From Pseudomonas abietaniphila (GTDB lineage Bacteria; Pseudomonadota; Gammaproteobacteria; Pseudomonadales; Pseudomonadaceae), in the NCBI RefSeq assembly GCF_039697315.1, contig NZ_CP155619.1:3906001-3970000 (forward strand): a DNA stretch of 64,000 nt, in the 5' to 3' direction. The translations under genes were made by a program, and so were the position numbers. Below, in pieces: positions 62,314 to 64,000 of this stretch (position 1 is the stretch's first letter; every line of letters starts with the position of its first letter). A model generated the notes under the pieces. The model saw only the letters and a program-made list of their open reading frames with translations, was not told where the DNA came from and searched no databases.

Positions 62314-63753
62314 ATGTCAGTCGCAAAGAAAATGAGCGTGGGACAACTGACGATGTTGACGGCCGTCAACATGTTGGGATCCGGCATCGTGTTGTTGCCG
62401 ACCAAACTCGCTGAAGTCGGCGGTATTTCGATCCTTTCCTGGCTGATCACGGCCACCGGTTCACTGGCTCTGGCCTACGCGTTCGCGCGCTGCGGGATGC
62501 TCAGTCGCAAGACTGGCGGCATGGGCGGTTATGCCGAATACACCTTCGGTAAGTCCGGAAACTACATCACCAACTACACCTATGGGCTGTCGTTGTTGAT
62601 CGCGAACGTCGCGATCAGTATTACGGCCGTGGGTTATATCCAGACGTTGTTCGATATAAAACTCGGCTCGCTGCAAGTTGGCCTCGCGACCATTGCCTTA
62701 TTGTGGATTACTACATTCGCCAACTTTGGTGGTGCGAGCATCACCGGCAAGATCGGCGCAGTCACTGTCTGGGGCGTGATTGCGCCCGTGGTTCTGGTCT
62801 CGACCATCGGCTGGTTCTGGTTCGACAGCAGTGTGTATTCGGCCGGCTGGAACCCCCATGACATGCCTTGGTATCAGGCGGCGGGCGCATCGGTGGCGAT
62901 CACGCTGTGGGCGTTCCTCGGGCTTGAATCCGCGTGCGCCAATGGCGATGCAGTGGAGAACCCTGAGAGGAACGTGCCCATCGCCGTACTCGGCGGCACT
63001 TTGGGCGCGGCGGTGATCTACATCGTCTCCACCAACGTGATCGCGGGCATCGTCGACAACGCCGAACTGGTGTCTTCCACTGCGCCGTTCGGGTTGGTGT
63101 TCGCCAAGATGTTCAACCCGATGATCGGCAACATCGTCATGGGGCTGATGGTGCTGGCCTGTATCGGCTCGCTGCTCGGCTGGCAATTCACTGTCGCCCA
63201 AGTGTTCAAGAGCTCGGCGGACACCGGTTACTTTCTGCCGATCTTCGCCAAGGCCAACAAGCATGGCGTACCGATCATCAGCATGCTGATCCTGCTAGCG
63301 ATCCAGACGGCCATGGCGCTGCTCACGATCAGCCCGGATCTCGCCAAGCAGTTCGACACGCTGGTGAACCTGGCGGTGGTCACCAACCTGGTGCCGTACA
63401 TCCTGTCGATGGCCACGTTGATGACCCTGCAGAAGGTGTCCAACGTTCCGGCGAACAAGGCGCTCATTACCAACATCGTGGCCTACATCGCCGCCGCGTA
63501 CAGCTATCTGGCGCTGTACAGCTCGGGCGCCCAGGCGCTGATGCTCGGCGGCGTTGCCACCATCGTCGGCTACACGCTGTTCGGCTTCGTCAACACACGC
63601 CTGATCAAACTGGAAGCCCTCAACAACAGCGTGCCGACCCAGACCGTCGCTGCGCAGCACATTGTCGGTGAACCTGTTCCGGTCAATGACCTGCCTCTCA
63701 ACAACTTGCCTCGCAATGACCTGAATCGCGCCACTCTGGAGACTCAACCATGA
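62314..63753 (+). CDS. potE: PotE-type putrescine-ornithine (amino acid/polyamine) antiporter
   Basis: The 479-residue transporter of the APA family has about twelve hydrophobic segments. The N-terminal MSVGQLTMLTAVNMLGSGIVLLPTKLAEVG, GGYAEYTFGKSGNYITNYTYG and LWAFLGLESACANGDAVENPERNVP segments match PotE/CadB/ArcD-type exchangers. It overlaps the next gene, an Orn/Lys/Arg decarboxylase, by four bases. That suggests import of ornithine (or lysine/arginine) coupled to export of the amine. An unusual Asn/Pro/Leu-rich C-terminal tail (about 440-479) is a lineage-specific extension. Confidence 0.86.
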   Translation: MSVAKKMSVGQLTMLTAVNMLGSGIVLLPTKLAEVGGISILSWLITATGSLALAYAFARCGMLSRKTGGMGGYAEYTFGKSGNYITNYTYGLSLLIANVAISITAVGYIQTLFDIKLGSLQVGLATIALLWITTFANFGGASITGKIGAVTVWGVIAPVVLVSTIGWFWFDSSVYSAGWNPHDMPWYQAAGASVAITLWAFLGLESACANGDAVENPERNVPIAVLGGTLGAAVIYIVSTNVIAGIVDNAELVSSTAPFGLVFAKMFNPMIGNIVMGLMVLACIGSLLGWQFTVAQVFKSSADTGYFLPIFAKANKHGVPIISMLILLAIQTAMALLTISPDLAKQFDTLVNLAVVTNLVPYILSMATLMTLQKVSNVPANKALITNIVAYIAAAYSYLALYSSGAQALMLGGVATIVGYTLFGFVNTRLIKLEALNNSVPTQTVAAQHIVGEPVPVNDLPLNNLPRNDLNRATLETQP

Positions 63754-64000
63754 CGGAATACAGACACCTGCTCGGCATGCTGGCCTTACTCGTCACGAAG
63801 CAGCCCGACAAACGCAGCGTGTTCGGAAGGGCACTGATTCAGCTGATCAGCGATGTGGAAGAGCGCTCCATCAGCGTACTGACCTCGGAAAGCCTGAGCG
63901 ACGCGAAGTCGATTCTGAGCACTGACCCGGCGATTCAATGCGTGCTGCTCAGTTGGGAAATGGACACCAGCGAAGACCACCAGGAGTGCATCGATCTGCT
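63750..64000 (+). CDS. Orn/Lys/Arg decarboxylase, N-terminal part (3' end outside window)
   Basis: The ATG at 63750 overlaps the antiporter stop (ATGA). The 83 visible codons encode MTEYRHLLGMLALLVTKQPD, then RALIQLISDVEERSISVLTSESLSDAKSILSTDPAIQ and CVLLSWEMD, which fits the receiver-like wing domain at the N terminus of inducible PLP-dependent ornithine, lysine or arginine decarboxylases. The PLP site lies beyond the window, so substrate cannot be assigned. The pairing with a PotE-type antiporter favours ornithine decarboxylase and an acid or oxygen-limited induction (inference). Confidence 0.8.
   Translation, partial: MTEYRHLLGMLALLVTKQPDKRSVFGRALIQLISDVEERSISVLTSESLSDAKSILSTDPAIQCVLLSWEMDTSEDHQECIDL

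Noticed and set aside
1..64000. CRISPR arrays, prophage or integrative element
   Set aside because: No regularly spaced direct repeats, cas genes, integrases, capsid genes or transposases were seen; repeats present are REP-type inverted repeats.

Overview
The window looks like a chromosomal segment from a Pseudomonas of the fluorescens/syringae type rather than P. aeruginosa. Proteins are Pseudomonas-like throughout, most coding sequence is GC-rich, and several REP/REPIN-type hairpins of the Pseudomonas kind lie between genes. From memory of the PAO1 map, the order obg-proB-creA-rpsT-murJ-ribF-ileS-lspA-fkpB-ispH-(minor pilins)-thiO-pilR-pilS-bamD-rluD-pgeF-clpB is conserved. I see no prophage, transposase, integrase or CRISPR array.

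Region by region: 1-10378 is core housekeeping (end of obgE, proB, a CreA-like gene, rpsT, murJ, ribF, ileS, lspA, fkpB, ispH). 10385-20414 holds two sets of type IV minor-pilin genes facing each other. One is fimT(-) with pilV-pilW-pilX-pilE(+) and no pilY1. The other is the canonical fimU-pilV-pilW-pilX-pilY1-pilE operon on the minus strand. 20605-27134 carries thiO, an inserted wHTH-nucleotidyltransferase/HEPN pair with a large palindrome upstream, pilR-pilS, a small zinc-ribbon-like membrane gene and bamD. 27286-31891 is rluD-pgeF and clpB. 32232-32658 is a four-tRNA cluster (Asn, Pro, Lys, Pro).

32859-51185 is more accessory and metabolic: a solitary pstS; an L-rhamnonate catabolic cluster (rhmA-, rhmD- and rhmT-like) with a divergent LysR regulator; a GAF-PAS-GGDEF protein; NADH dehydrogenase II with DUF3094 and DUF1780 genes; an AraC-regulated, sugar-acid-like cluster (MFS, FAH-family hydrolase, SDR, 2-hydroxyacid dehydrogenase); a LysR/isochorismatase-fold pair; and a CbiM-like membrane protein. 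51413-56797 is yacG-coaE-pilD-pilC-pilB, divergent pilA with a sigma-54 promoter, and tRNA-Thr. 56988-62007 is nadC, a DUF1631 gene, ampD and ampE. The window ends in a PotE-type antiporter and the start of an Orn/Lys/Arg decarboxylase.

The type IV pilus genes form a working whole: PilA is the major pilin, PilD the prepilin peptidase, PilB/PilC the extension ATPase and platform, PilS/PilR the sigma-54 activator system for pilA, and FimU/V/W/X/E/PilY1 the priming and tip complex. Secretin and retraction genes are not in this window. The observations most worth pursuing are the HEPN/nucleotidyltransferase insertion with its 17-bp perfect inverted repeat, the second minor-pilin set without PilY1, the lower GC of pilC-pilB-pilA, and the shared TTGTCCAA boxes around the AraC/MFS cluster.
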